A stretch of DNA of 64,000 nucleotides from Andalucia godoyi (Eukaryota; Discoba; Jakobea; Jakobida; Andaluciidae), in contig VRVR01000041.1 of NCBI GenBank assembly GCA_009859145.1, forward strand, positions 207,107 to 271,106. The letters are read 5' to 3'. Shown in pieces: positions 20,501 to 30,169 of the stretch (position 1 is the stretch's first letter; each line of letters opens with the position of its first letter). Both the position numbers and the translations under genes were made by a program. The notes below the pieces were generated by a model, which was given only the letters and a program-made list of their open reading frames with translations, was not told the DNA's origin and searched no databases.

Positions 20501-20852
20501 TCGAACGTCAGTCTCGGAGGAAGACCGAATGCTTTCGACATTGGTTCTATATACCGAAAGATCTCATTCTACACCAAACCACGAAAAAACACAATAATAT
20601 AATACGGGAAACGCCAAACAAGACGCAATTTTGAGATCATAAGTGCTGCCCATGCATGGAACTCTGTAGCACGAAAACGAACAAGAGAGCAAGAAGGAAC
20701 ATACTCGAATAATATCCATGACGTCTTGTTTAATCAGCGACCAAAAACGAAGAGCAACTTGTTTATCCTGTTCCTCGTTCTCCTTTTCAACCAATGCTGC
20801 ATTGGCCATTCCGCTTCTCTCATTCTCTCTTCAATGAATGCAACACCCCAAT

Positions 20853-20893
<41 letters not shown>

Positions 20894-21117
20894 CCGTTAG
20901 AAGCTGCAGAAATTGGAAAGGAAGAAGAAAAAGAAAAGCAACAACATAATTGCCACCAACGTCTGAAGGAAAAAGAGACATACAGAATTCCTCCAGGACC
21001 AAACAGCATTTGTTTTGCTTTTTCCTGAAACGCAGGAGTTTGAATGACTTTCCATCGCAACACACTCTTCTTCCAATCGGCATCACGATCATCATCACGA
21101 TCATCTGTCACCATCAT
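17566..21117 (-). CDS. Large unrecognised protein with acidic C-terminus (three exons)
   Basis: Proposed exons 21117-20984, 20828-20705 and 20568-17566 give 1086 residues. The 3003-nt last exon is open throughout. The middle exon (…MANAALVEKENEEQDKQVAL…) splices in phase 0 from a GTATGT donor to a GTGTAG acceptor and restores a continuous helical sequence into MSKAFGLPP. The first exon (MMVTDDRDDDRDADWKKSVL…) also ends at a GTATGT donor; its acceptor (TTGAAG) is weaker. The protein is mostly helical, with Asp-rich inserts (DDDDDGTVDDDE; SDNEMLEL region), a basic coiled C-terminal segment, and a terminal acidic tail. No domain is recognised. It is convergent with the cyclin gene. Confidence 0.7.
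20569..20704 (-). other. Intron 2 of the large unrecognised gene
   Basis: 136 nt with donor GTATGT (at 20704 downward) and acceptor TTTGGTGTAG. It is phase 0; the coding frame continues on both sides. Confidence 0.75.
20829..20983 (-). other. Proposed intron 1 of the large unrecognised gene, containing (GT)n
   Basis: 155 nt. The donor GTATGTCTCTTTTTCC is strong. The acceptor TTGAAG keeps phase, but its pyrimidine tract is poor. A better-looking acceptor (TTTCTGCAG) further upstream leads straight to a stop. A (CA/GT)n run at 20866-20889 lies inside. Confidence 0.5.
20866..20889. repeat. (CA)n microsatellite
   Basis: About 12 CA units within the proposed intron 1 of the minus-strand gene. 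Confidence 0.9.
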
Positions 21118-22053
21118 TTCCTCTCATTGTTCGTTTGTCATTCATTATCTGTGATTGTTATCATCAAGATGATGATGATAGTGTTCTCTGGCATTCAGAG
21201 CGTTACTGGTCCGAACCTTGTTGAGTGCGCCGCCAATAGACGAACAAGAATGCCTGGAGTTTTTTATATATTAAGCGGCTGAGCATCACGTGATGCATAA
21301 GGAGGGAAACCGCTCGCCAAAACACGCATCATCATTGACTGTCATCGGCGAAGCTGTCACCGAAGACAGATCCAAGCCACGTGCGTTTTTTATTATTATT
21401 TATATTAAGGACGAGCACCAACTCTGCATCAAAGAGTCATTGCAACCAACAGATTCCCCAATCGATTCAACATTCAATAAATGAACGTTGGAGGAGACAG
21501 ACTGTGAACGGCGGTGTGGCACATTGCGCCAATGACGCATTTGCCTTTGCTCCTTCTTGTTCTCTGACTTTAAAAAGCGCATTCCGAAACGCAAATCGAT
21601 CACATCTTCGTGATTTGATCATCATCCGGTTCGATTACAAATATGAAAAACAACCAGAAAGAAGATAACAGAAAAAAAAAAAGAATTTAAAAGGTCGACT
21701 TGACTACGGTAGGAACATCGCGTCTCCATAAGATAGGGTTAGAAAATAAAATCAAAACTCCCGACATGATGTTGTTTGATGTCCATACGCAAAACGGAAA
21801 ACCGTCGTTTTGCTTTCAACGAATTCCTTCTGTTTGCGCAAATAGAAGACGCTCATTATTGGGTGATTTTACTTGTCCTGTTTTTTTCTCTCTCTTTTCT
21901 TTCTTTCATTTCAAAATATCTGATTTCAGTTTCGATATTTCTTTCTTATTCCCTCTTTTTTAAGTTTTGTGTGGGATTTTTTTACGTGCAGGTTTTTAAA
22001 AAATTGTTTTTTGAATCGCCAGGAGTTGGGTTGGACAGTGACAGATTAGGCAC
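21118..22053. other. Intergenic region between the large unknown gene and IQUB
   Basis: 936 bp between divergent genes. Apart from the dispersed repeat at 21411-21530, it holds AT-rich and T-rich stretches (21870-21990) and no gene I can support. Confidence 0.5.
21411..21530 (+). repeat. Dispersed repeat, copy A (transposase-like remnant?)
   Basis: About 110 bp closely related to the minus strand of 47005-47124, including a near-identical core around AATCGATTCAACATTCA and ATGAACGTTGGAGGAGACAG. Several differences fall at third codon positions of a shared frame, but copy A has lost a C that shifts the frame. It is probably a fragment of an old coding mobile element. Confidence 0.7.
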
Positions 22054-24051
22054 ATGTCGGACGATTCGAATAGTGAGTTCCGCAATGTCGACGATACGCA
22101 AGCTTCGGAAGAGTCATTTGCGGACGATCCTAATAGCGATGCAGTTGGAGATGCAGGTGGAGATGGATCGCCGATTGAGTACGATGATCAACTGCAGTCC
22201 GAATTCGCACAATTTCAAGACGAACCAGGCCAAGACGAACCAGGCCACGAACCAGGCCAAGAAGATCAAGATCAAGAGGAATCGGAGCAAGAACCAGAGG
22301 ATGAACCAGAGGGTGAGACAACGATTGTTTCCAGAGCAGAGTTTAAAGCATCTCTTTTGGATAATATTGGGAATGAGAGTGTGCAGGGTCCGGGAGAAAA
22401 CGAGCTTTCAGAGATCCACGCAGCCGACAGCCGGATGTACGACGATGATCAGAGTCAGTCGCGTCTGGTAGACGAGTCCGCACAGCCAATTCCGTCATCA
22501 GCATTGCACGAGCCACAAGAAGAAAGCGACGATGCGCCGACGGATGCCGCCATTTCTCCAATGAGTCAGTCGCACAATGCAGACTCGCTGCAGGTGTCCC
22601 CGGAAGTTCGTCCGAGTGATGGACAAGGATACAACAACGAGGATTCGTATGCCGGATGGGATGCAGACATTCCGTTTGATCAACCGTCGCAGGGATATGA
22701 CGGTATGTATATCAGTCATGCATATGGCGAGGCAGGGACATCCACAGAACCCCCCAAGTATGCGGGGGCGCCACCGGTGACTCCACGACCGGATCCGCAT
22801 CTGCCGAAGCAGCCTGCCGTCCGGGAGCTGATGGTTACGCTGATGAATTCTTCTCAACCGATTCGAATCGTCATCGTCGACGAATCGGTCTGCAAGAAGA
22901 AGCAGTTTTTAGGTGGATATCGCAATAGAGGAACGATGCTTGAATACCACCATGCGGTCACACAGACTCCGCGGCCACCGAATCCTCGACTGCTGAATGC
23001 ACCGGAAAAGCTTAGCCGAGAATCGCAGACAAAGACCTATGTGACACGATCGCAACAAACAAACAGAGAACAAGGCGTACAGACGGGCGAGAAGTACAAT
23101 GATGCTGCTGGCCCAGAAAGAGTCGTGTCTCCGAAACGGTACTTTTCTGCAGAGGAGTTCTTGGACCTTCGTTTTGAAAAGGCAATTGTCATCCAGTCTC
23201 ACGTCCGTGCTTGGTTTGCGCGGCGGCTTGTCACGCAGATGCGGGAGGATCTTTTGCAAGACATGCTGGACCGTGAACAGCAAAATGTACAGCATATGGT
23301 GGAGGAAGATGAAAAGAGGAAACGGGAGATTGAGCGCAGAATGCACCCGCACACCACCGAAGACTTCCGGACTCTCTACGAAGAGCTTGAGCTGTGGCGC
23401 ATGTCAGAGACAGAAAAAATCAAGTATGCCGAGAATTTGTCCCCCGAGGAACGAAAGCTTGCGCTTACAGAACTGCTAAAGAAAGAGACAAAGCTTTTGC
23501 AGACGATTGATCGGCTGAAGATTGTCGCGACTCGGGAGAACAGAACCAGGCGCATCGATGCAAAGATGGAAAAGATGGCTGCTGAAAAGGTGCTGAATGC
23601 GAAAACGGGAGACAAGGTCCACATTGAGACTCCATTTTCTGTTCGTGCACGCGAACTTGCGGATCTGTACAAGGGACTTTGTTTGAACGGCATTTCTGTG
23701 GACGAGCGTCTGGAGATTCTTCTGCACGTCAAGTGGACCGTGAAGGAGTTTGACTGTCAACTCACCCGAGAAATTGTCGAGCTCATTGATCGCGAAGCTG
23801 ATCTGCTGAACCGTGGCCGTTCGTCCAGGGCATTGGACGGTCTGCGAAGGCGCGTCTCCAACTTGTTCCTGCAGTTCACGGAGACTCCGGAGTTCAATCC
23901 AGAGTCTCTTCGCTATTCGAAGCTGCCCGTTGAGTATCTCTCCCGACCGCAAGTTCAGCCCATCAAGAAGAAACAGTACGGCGCCTTGTCGGAAAAGATG
24001 GGTAATAACAGCACCAACGCGTCCCGTGTGGCTACTGCCGTGAAGCAATAA
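22054..24051 (+). CDS. IQUB-like radial-spoke protein
   Basis: 665 residues in one frame. The first 230 residues are acidic and low-complexity (E/D/P/G/Q-rich). A sequence around residues 285-330 (…GGYRNRGTMLEYHHAVTQT) matches the IQUB pre-IQ region, and an IQ motif lies near 375-395 (IVIQSHVRAWFARRLV). The long C-terminal part follows vertebrate IQUB closely: TEDFRTLYEELELWRMSE, FSVRARELADLY, and TVKEFDCQLTREIVELIDRE. IQUB sits in radial spoke 1 of motile cilia, so this gene is an argument that the organism is flagellated. I see no clear ubiquitin-like domain in the N-terminal part, which vertebrate IQUB has. Confidence 0.9.
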   Translation: MSDDSNSEFRNVDDTQASEESFADDPNSDAVGDAGGDGSPIEYDDQLQSEFAQFQDEPGQDEPGHEPGQEDQDQEESEQEPEDEPEGETTIVSRAEFKASLLDNIGNESVQGPGENELSEIHAADSRMYDDDQSQSRLVDESAQPIPSSALHEPQEESDDAPTDAAISPMSQSHNADSLQVSPEVRPSDGQGYNNEDSYAGWDADIPFDQPSQGYDGMYISHAYGEAGTSTEPPKYAGAPPVTPRPDPHLPKQPAVRELMVTLMNSSQPIRIVIVDESVCKKKQFLGGYRNRGTMLEYHHAVTQTPRPPNPRLLNAPEKLSRESQTKTYVTRSQQTNREQGVQTGEKYNDAAGPERVVSPKRYFSAEEFLDLRFEKAIVIQSHVRAWFARRLVTQMREDLLQDMLDREQQNVQHMVEEDEKRKREIERRMHPHTTEDFRTLYEELELWRMSETEKIKYAENLSPEERKLALTELLKKETKLLQTIDRLKIVATRENRTRRIDAKMEKMAAEKVLNAKTGDKVHIETPFSVRARELADLYKGLCLNGISVDERLEILLHVKWTVKEFDCQLTREIVELIDREADLLNRGRSSRALDGLRRRVSNLFLQFTETPEFNPESLRYSKLPVEYLSRPQVQPIKKKQYGALSEKMGNNSTNASRVATAVKQ

Positions 24052-24257
24052 ACAGCACCATCGATTCTCCCGAGTTTCTCCTCACGTATCGCATTGCACA
24101 AATAGCACATTCAATCATCTTTTAATTCTACGTATACTGTTCCTTTTCTCTTTTGTGTTATCTCTCCTCCGTCATTCTGCCTGTCGTGGATTTCGGCCCC
24201 TGGAAAACAAATTCGTCCCTCCCTTTTTCTGTGTACAGAACCATTCCTGCTCGGTGG

Positions 24258-24758
24258 TCATCGCTTTGCAACCGCAACTTTGACGGTGACTTGCTTTCCC
24301 TGGAACTCCACACCTACATCATGTGTTCCAACATTCTTGATTGGCTGTTCGAGATTGACTTTCAACGGAGCCCTTGTGAGTTTCGACAGCCCAAGGCTGA
24401 CCTTGTCTTCAATAGCCTGTGCGATGTCCTGTGCAGTGACAGACCCGTACAATGTTTGTCCATCATTGGAATGTCTCTTGAAGCTGAGTTGCAGCTTTCC
24501 AATCTTTGACGATGCCTCTTCGGCCGCCCGTCGTCCAGCCTGGAATATGGCTTCTTCGGATGCTCGCTCTGACGCAATTTTTGCAAGATTCGATGCGGAG
24601 GCATAGACCGCGAGTTTCTGTGGGCACAGATAGTTGCGCGCGAACCCTGCGCGAACCTTGACAAGATCCCCACGAAGCCCCAGCTTTGGTACGTCATTCT
24701 GCAGCACAATTGTCACTGTCTTCGAAACATTGGAAATTCGTCGAATCACTGAAGCCAT
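24258..24758 (-). CDS. Mitochondrial large-subunit ribosomal protein bL9m
   Basis: 166 residues. After a short presequence-like start (MASVIRRISNVSK) comes the bL9 N-terminal RNA-binding domain: VTIVLQNDVPKLGLRGDLV, then KVRAGFARNYLCPQKLAVYA (bacterial consensus V.VR.GYARN.L.P.G.A). A connecting helix and the C-terminal domain (LYGSVTAQDIAQAI…) follow. A nuclear bL9 with an Arg-rich leader is expected to act in the mitoribosome. It is divergent from uS17m, 500 bp away. Confidence 0.93.
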   Translation of the reverse strand: MASVIRRISNVSKTVTIVLQNDVPKLGLRGDLVKVRAGFARNYLCPQKLAVYASASNLAKIASERASEEAIFQAGRRAAEEASSKIGKLQLSFKRHSNDGQTLYGSVTAQDIAQAIEDKVSLGLSKLTRAPLKVNLEQPIKNVGTHDVGVEFQGKQVTVKVAVAKR

Positions 24759-25258
24759 TCTGAAAACTCTGGGAGGAGAAAATCAACTTGAAAATGTGAG
24801 AAAAGTGCGGAGTGTTATCCTTGTGACGGTGTGCGTGGGTGGATATGGAAAGGGACAAGCAGAACCAAACCGAACTGCCAAACAAGATCGGAAAACAAAC
24901 GAAAAGCACACACGCTCAAAACCACATAAAAGATCTGCGAAGGAGAATGAGAGAGGAAAACGAGAACTGCGAGAGACACTACGACAGGCAGCGGTTCCCC
25001 TTTTTCCTCTCCCCCCCTTTTTTTTGTCCTTTTTTGTGTTTTGCTCAGCATGGGCGTTAGGGTTACCCGTATGACAATAAAGATTGGAATCAGTATGCAT
25101 CTTCCAAAAACAACACACATGTTCTCTCTGTCACTTTTTCTCACTTTGACGCTCGGGTCTACATACACACGTACATACATACATACGTACGTACACGGAC
25201 ATACTTGCAAACATTAACAGATCGACGTGTAAGAAGGAAAAGAAACACTACATTAGAG
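24759..25258. promoter_or_regulatory. Shared region between bL9m and uS17m
   Basis: 500 bp between two head-to-head mitoribosomal protein genes. It contains an A-rich stretch (24860-24930), a short C/T run at 25001-25030, AATAAA near 25076, and imperfect CATA/CGTA repeats at 25158-25203. No further coding region is seen. Confidence 0.5.
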
Positions 25259-25579
25259 ATGCGATTTTTGGTAGGCCGTGTTGTGTCGAGTGCGATGAAC
25301 AAGACTGTGTCGGTGTGTGTGGAGCGATCTTTCCGACATCCAATTCTACCCAAAGTTATCCGATCGCAGAAGAAGTACATGGCACATGATGAGACCGAGG
25401 CGATCCAAGTGGGCGATCTTGTTCGCATCAAGGAATGCAGACCGTTGTCGAAACACAAGCATTTTGTTGTGGATGGTGTCGTCGAGTCACGATCCACAGA
25501 GACCACTGCTCTTTCTCCCGAACAATTTCTCCCGTCGTCCATGCGCTCTTCTCCCGCGCTCGCTTCGAAATCCAATTAG
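25259..25579 (+). CDS. Mitochondrial small-subunit ribosomal protein uS17m
   Basis: 106 residues from the ATG at 25259; the open frame upstream starts at a TTG and is leader. MRFLVGRVVSSAMNKTVSVCVERSFRHPILPK fits the S17 OB-fold (bacterial G.V.S.KM.KTVVV.VER…HP.Y.K), shown here only through its conserved positions. DLVRIKECRPLSKHKHF matches the GDVV.I.ECRPLSKTK motif. The C-terminal 25 residues are Ser-rich and non-conserved. The protein starts almost directly at the domain, as several mitochondrial S17 proteins do. Confidence 0.92.
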   Translation: MRFLVGRVVSSAMNKTVSVCVERSFRHPILPKVIRSQKKYMAHDETEAIQVGDLVRIKECRPLSKHKHFVVDGVVESRSTETTALSPEQFLPSSMRSSPALASKSN

Positions 25580-26628
25580 CAATTGCTGCTGGTGATGATG
25601 TAGAGAGATCGTGAATGAAAGCAACTGTAATGATTAATGCGCTTGATAGCATGGAGAGAAAAAATAAAATAAAGAAAAGTACAATAATATTCAAACACAG
25701 TCAGTTTGGCATCATTATTTTTTGGGCATGCATTTTTTAATATTATATTACAGTGCATCATGACGTGCATGGCAAATTCGACCTTTTCATTCCTTTCTTT
25801 TTTTGAAAATCAAAACGATGAGTAAACCCATTGAATCAAATATAAAAAGCCATCGACATCTTCTTGTGAGGAATGCTCTCATCTTGTCAGCTTTGCAGGC
25901 AATTTCGTATTTCCTGGTTTTTTGTTTTTTCAAGTCAGAAACACGGGAAAGTACCTATCCACATAATCTTTTCGGACTGGGGCGGCACACTTCTCTCATC
26001 ACAGAAAAACAAACACCAATGCAACACTAAAAAAGACCTGCAAAAAAGCCGAAAATAAAACAAAAACAAAAACAAAAAAGAAAAAGAAAAAGAAAAAGAA
26101 AAAGAAAAAGAAAAAGAAAAAGAAGAGGAAAGAGCTTCAACCAGCAGAGGCATTGCTTCACAAGAGATCAACACTTGAGATGAGAAAAAATTATGCATAC
26201 ATTTCTAGCACGATTCTTTGAGAGGGAAGAAGAAGGAAAGGGAGAAGGAAGGGTGGAGAAAAGAAAGGTAGAGCTTTAAAAAGTAAAGAGAAAAAAAAGA
26301 AAAAGAAGAAAGAAGGGAACACGAAAGAACGAGCGAGAGAGAGAGCGAGCGAGCGAGCGAAAAGTTTTCTTGCAGGTCTATTTCTTGTCCGCGCAGCGTA
26401 ACCCTCAATTGGCACCGTCCCCAAACGACAAGTCGAGTGTTTTTCTTGCATCACTTGAGACTATACAGAGTTTTGCTGCGACGGACGACAGATGACGACC
26501 TAAGTGAACCTGATAGCGTGATTGCCGATGGTCCTGAATCCTCGATGGAACTATTGTTTATTGGCGCATACACACAGACACACACCCACACACACACACG
26601 GCAGATCGGAGGTCTTGAAGAAAGAAGA
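25580..26628. other. Intergenic region with A/G-rich repeats
   Basis: 1,049 bp with no supported gene. AATAAA motifs near 25664-25672 may end uS17m. An (AAAAAG)n array at 26064-26124, a purine-rich stretch at 26220-26330, GAGC repeats at 26332-26362, and a short CA run at 26570-26600 precede Vps15. Confidence 0.5.
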
Positions 26629-29600
26629 ATGGGTAACACGCTCGCAGTGGCTCCAGCGTCCGACTTCACACTGTTCGATCTTCCGGATCTTGCATCGAAG
26701 CGGTCGCTTGGAAGTTCGCGACTTTTCAAATCGCAGCTTTGCTTCTCCGAGCGTGACTTGCAGTGGTACGTATGCAAATCAGTTTCAAAGTCACTATTTG
26801 TTCCAGAGACCGATCTTGCTAAAATCAGAAAGGAACTCGAGACACAAAAGTGCTATGCCAGAATCGAAGAGAATGCGAAGGCCGTTCGGCTTATTCGGCC
26901 ACATGGATTCACAACTCTGGCAAATCGAGTTTCGGAAAGACCGTTCTTGACGCTCAACATGAAGCTCTGGATTGCATTTCAAATATTGAACTGCTTGAAG
27001 AGGAACGCCGAGAGAAGTCCACAGTTGCTGCATGGGGATATCAAGACGCAGAACATCGTGTTGTCCACGTTTTCGCTGGTCAGCATCGTCGACTACGCCC
27101 CTTTCAAGCCGGTTCTTGTTCCAAAAGACGATCCAACCGTCTTTTCGTACTTTTTCGACACTACCAAACAGCGAATCTGTAATATTGCTCCGGAGCGATT
27201 CACTGTCTCTTCCCAGATTCAACCACAAGGCGCTGGCAACACTCTTGTGAACGTGAGTTTTGTGTCTGACGTGTCGCTTTCTCCCGCCATGGATGTGTTT
27301 TCGGCAGGATGTGTCCTCTATTTTTTGTTTACGGACGGAATCAACCTGTTTAATTACTCTTCTCTGCTGAATTACGAGTCCACATCGTCGGATGCTGTTG
27401 CAAATGGCATGCTCGATGAGCTGCTTTCTCGCATGTATCAGGAATCCGACAAGAAGAATTCCAAAGAAGATGCAGATCCAGTAGATCCAAAGGAAATACA
27501 AGACAGAAAGAATGCAAAGTTGCTCGTGAAGAAGATGCTTGCAGCGAGCCCGTTTGACAGACCGTCAGCCGCTGATTTACTGCTGGACCATTTCCCGCGC
27601 TCTTTCTCGCAGTTTTACGACTTCTGCGACTGGAGCACACCTGATTCGCGCTGCGATACCTGTCTCCAATACGTGAATGAAAGCAAGGAATTGCACCCAG
27701 CGCTGTACGATGTCATCTGCAGCATCTTGTGTACCGGTCTCGCGCATCTGTCGACCACCGAGCGTCAGATCTTTTCTTTGGATGCCATAGCAAAGTTGTC
27801 GCGCTTCAATGACGAATGTTCGATTCCATATCTTTTGGATTTTGCGTCGAAGAAGGCACCACCGCCCGTGGCGGCGAATGCGATTCGCGTTCTTGCTCGT
27901 CTCGGCTGCCAAACATTCCGGGAGATTTCCAACATTTTCTTTGCTGCGGAGACCCACAGCCTTGTCCGTGCTGCAATTGCAACGCACATCGGAGATTTTG
28001 CAATGGCTGCAAAAGTTCAGTTGGAGCAAAGGCTGGTGTCAAAAATCAAGGAGGTGTACGGCGCTCCCGAGAAGGACAATCCGCTCAATGACATCATCAT
28101 CAATCCCGCGCTAACAGAGGCGGAAGAAGAGCAGCTTTCCGAAGATGTCAGTGCCGTGCTGATGGAGTGCCAGCAGGATCCAGATGAGTCCGTTCGGTGT
28201 GCCATGCTGTCCAATCCATTGTCTATTTGCGCGTTTTTCGGCCACCGGAAAACAACCAGCTTTGTTCTCCCCTTGTTCATCTCTGTGTTGAATGGTGGAG
28301 TGCAGTCCAGACCGCGTCTCGTCTTTCTTGACCACTGCGTTCCGCAATGCGCTGCTTTTCTTGGTCCGATGTGCACTGAGGAGTTTCTGCTGCCGCTTTT
28401 GATGCAAATCTCACGATCGGACGTTCGAGCGCGAGTGTCGGTGGATGTTCTCGTGGACATGGGCCTAGTCGAAGCCAGATCGGTGCTGAGATCCACCCAT
28501 ACGCTTGGAATGTCTTCGTCGCACCCATCCACTCCGAAGAACAATGACGGTCTTGTGGTTCGCGGCTCGCCTTTCTCTTCTGCCCAGGACTTGGCGCTGA
28601 GAAATTCGTCATCGATTCGCTCGGTGGATGATGCAGATGTTGTCGTTGTCGGGGCTGTTGCTGACAAGGAAGACGATGCTGGATTTGAAAAGGTTAGCCT
28701 ACCGAAGAAGTCCTATGATCTGCTGTCCGTCGGATCCACCCGAGATCACCGTGAGCCGATCGTTGCCATGGATGCCGTGAAGGACTTTGTAATATCTGTT
28801 TCCGAGAGCCAAGTTCGTTTGCTTTCGCTGTCCAGACTGTCCAATGAAATCGGGATATCCACGGATCTGCTTTGTGTTCTCGAGACATCTTCATTGAAGC
28901 GCCGCACGAATAGCGCGGAGCCCGTTCGGAATGTGTCTCCCGGCGCTGCTGCCACGAACACTGCAGCAGCAGCACCGTCTGCAGCACCGTCACCACCACA
29001 GCCACAACCACCACCAAATTCCAAGAAGCGTTCTTCGCAGCGGTTCACAGACGCCTGTTTTCTGCATCGGGATCCGAAATACAGGATTGCGCTGTCAACA
29101 GGACAAGTGATTGATATCCGGGGCCAGTCAGATATGAGCTTCCTTCCATGTGTCCGCGTGGCAAGTGCTGCGGAAAACACGCTTGTGTGTGTGCACGCCT
29201 TTCCTCACATGATATCGCTGTTCGATTTACGCCGTGATTGTTCGAAGCCTGCTCTAGCGGCCTCGTTCCCGTTCATGTTTGGGTACCCGTCTGCACTGAC
29301 TGTTCACTCATCAGCGAGCTACTGCGCAGTTGGAACGACTCTTGGAATGGTGGAGGTGTTTGATTTGCGATTTGCATTGTTTCCGGTGGGATCGGGGCAT
29401 TTCGACGGCGTTATTCATGCTATTCAGCTTCCCGACGACGTCACCATGACCACAGCTGTGATTGCTGCTGGATATGCCGGCGAGCAGACTCTAGATTTCT
29501 CCACGCTTACGTATGCCACTTCCAGTTCCCTGCAGAAACTGATCGATGTGGATGCACTGCGACCGTATCCCGTGGATCCTCCTGTGCATGTCCGCGAGAC

Positions 29601-29766
29601 GGAATGCAGGGCACTCGGAGGCGCCGTTCGGGGGTTTGGCGACGGCTGCGTAGCTCTTGGAGAGCGACGAGTTCGGGGTCACATCGATGCAGTCAATGTG
29701 CTGTGCGAAACCGAGACGTGTCTGGTGAGTGGCGGCCGAGACGGATTGATCCGTCTGTGGAAGTAG
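26629..29766 (+). CDS. VPS15: Vps15/PIK3R4 regulatory kinase-like subunit of class III PI3-kinase
   Basis: 1045 residues from the ATG at 26629. This start exposes MGNTLA, an N-myristoylation signal typical of Vps15. The protein-kinase fold is degenerate: HGDIKTQNIV replaces HRD, and VDYAPFKP replaces DFG, as in the family. Downstream features are APERF, a kinase C-lobe with long insert, HEAT-type repeats (about 400-720), a Ser/Pro/Ala low-complexity segment, and a C-terminal WD-repeat region ending HIDAVNVL … SGGRDGLIRLWK. Vps15 anchors and activates Vps34 on endosomes and autophagic membranes. The open frame continues upstream through CA repeats, which I reject as protein. Confidence 0.92.
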   Translation: MGNTLAVAPASDFTLFDLPDLASKRSLGSSRLFKSQLCFSERDLQWYVCKSVSKSLFVPETDLAKIRKELETQKCYARIEENAKAVRLIRPHGFTTLANRVSERPFLTLNMKLWIAFQILNCLKRNAERSPQLLHGDIKTQNIVLSTFSLVSIVDYAPFKPVLVPKDDPTVFSYFFDTTKQRICNIAPERFTVSSQIQPQGAGNTLVNVSFVSDVSLSPAMDVFSAGCVLYFLFTDGINLFNYSSLLNYESTSSDAVANGMLDELLSRMYQESDKKNSKEDADPVDPKEIQDRKNAKLLVKKMLAASPFDRPSAADLLLDHFPRSFSQFYDFCDWSTPDSRCDTCLQYVNESKELHPALYDVICSILCTGLAHLSTTERQIFSLDAIAKLSRFNDECSIPYLLDFASKKAPPPVAANAIRVLARLGCQTFREISNIFFAAETHSLVRAAIATHIGDFAMAAKVQLEQRLVSKIKEVYGAPEKDNPLNDIIINPALTEAEEEQLSEDVSAVLMECQQDPDESVRCAMLSNPLSICAFFGHRKTTSFVLPLFISVLNGGVQSRPRLVFLDHCVPQCAAFLGPMCTEEFLLPLLMQISRSDVRARVSVDVLVDMGLVEARSVLRSTHTLGMSSSHPSTPKNNDGLVVRGSPFSSAQDLALRNSSSIRSVDDADVVVVGAVADKEDDAGFEKVSLPKKSYDLLSVGSTRDHREPIVAMDAVKDFVISVSESQVRLLSLSRLSNEIGISTDLLCVLETSSLKRRTNSAEPVRNVSPGAAATNTAAAAPSAAPSPPQPQPPPNSKKRSSQRFTDACFLHRDPKYRIALSTGQVIDIRGQSDMSFLPCVRVASAAENTLVCVHAFPHMISLFDLRRDCSKPALAASFPFMFGYPSALTVHSSASYCAVGTTLGMVEVFDLRFALFPVGSGHFDGVIHAIQLPDDVTMTTAVIAAGYAGEQTLDFSTLTYATSSSLQKLIDVDALRPYPVDPPVHVRETECRALGGAVRGFGDGCVALGERRVRGHIDAVNVLCETETCLVSGGRDGLIRLWK

Positions 29767-30169
29767 CGCGATCCCATGTGCCATTGCATCCTGGACGTCC
29801 TCCTTCAGACTATGTTTCCCAGCCTTTTCTCCTAATGTTTATTTTGCCTTTCATCAATTCCCCCCCACCTTTCCCCTCTTTTTTTAATGTAAAATCACCG
29901 TTATTCTCATTGTTATTTTTTGGCTCGCAGTGCCCCCAGCCCTGCACACTTGTATCGTTATCGATAAACGTACCAACTCGGTCACCAATGGTCCTCGTCG
30001 ACTGTAATTCGGTTCCTTTTCTCCAATCCCCCGTTCTTCTTTCGTTTGGTCGGCTGCAGCGCGTACACACGACGCAATGCCTTTTTTCGAGCGTGGTGTG
30101 CGTGGTGTGCGTGGTGTGCGTGGTGTGCGTGGTGTGCGTGGTGTGCGTGGTGTGCGTGGTGTGTGAGAC
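29767..30169. other. Intergenic region downstream of Vps15
   Basis: 403 bp holding C/T-rich sequence and, at its end, the 9-bp tandem array described separately. No gene is seen. Confidence 0.5.
30092..30164. repeat. Eight tandem copies of a 9-bp unit (GTGGTGTGC)
   Basis: Near-perfect minisatellite ending five bases before the ATG at 30170. The 9-bp period keeps frame, but no ATG lies in front of it, so it is presumed 5' UTR. Confidence 0.9.

Noticed and set aside
26437-26628. 64-residue extension of Vps15
   Set aside because: It reads through CA repeats and would hide the MGN myristoylation start that is typical of Vps15.
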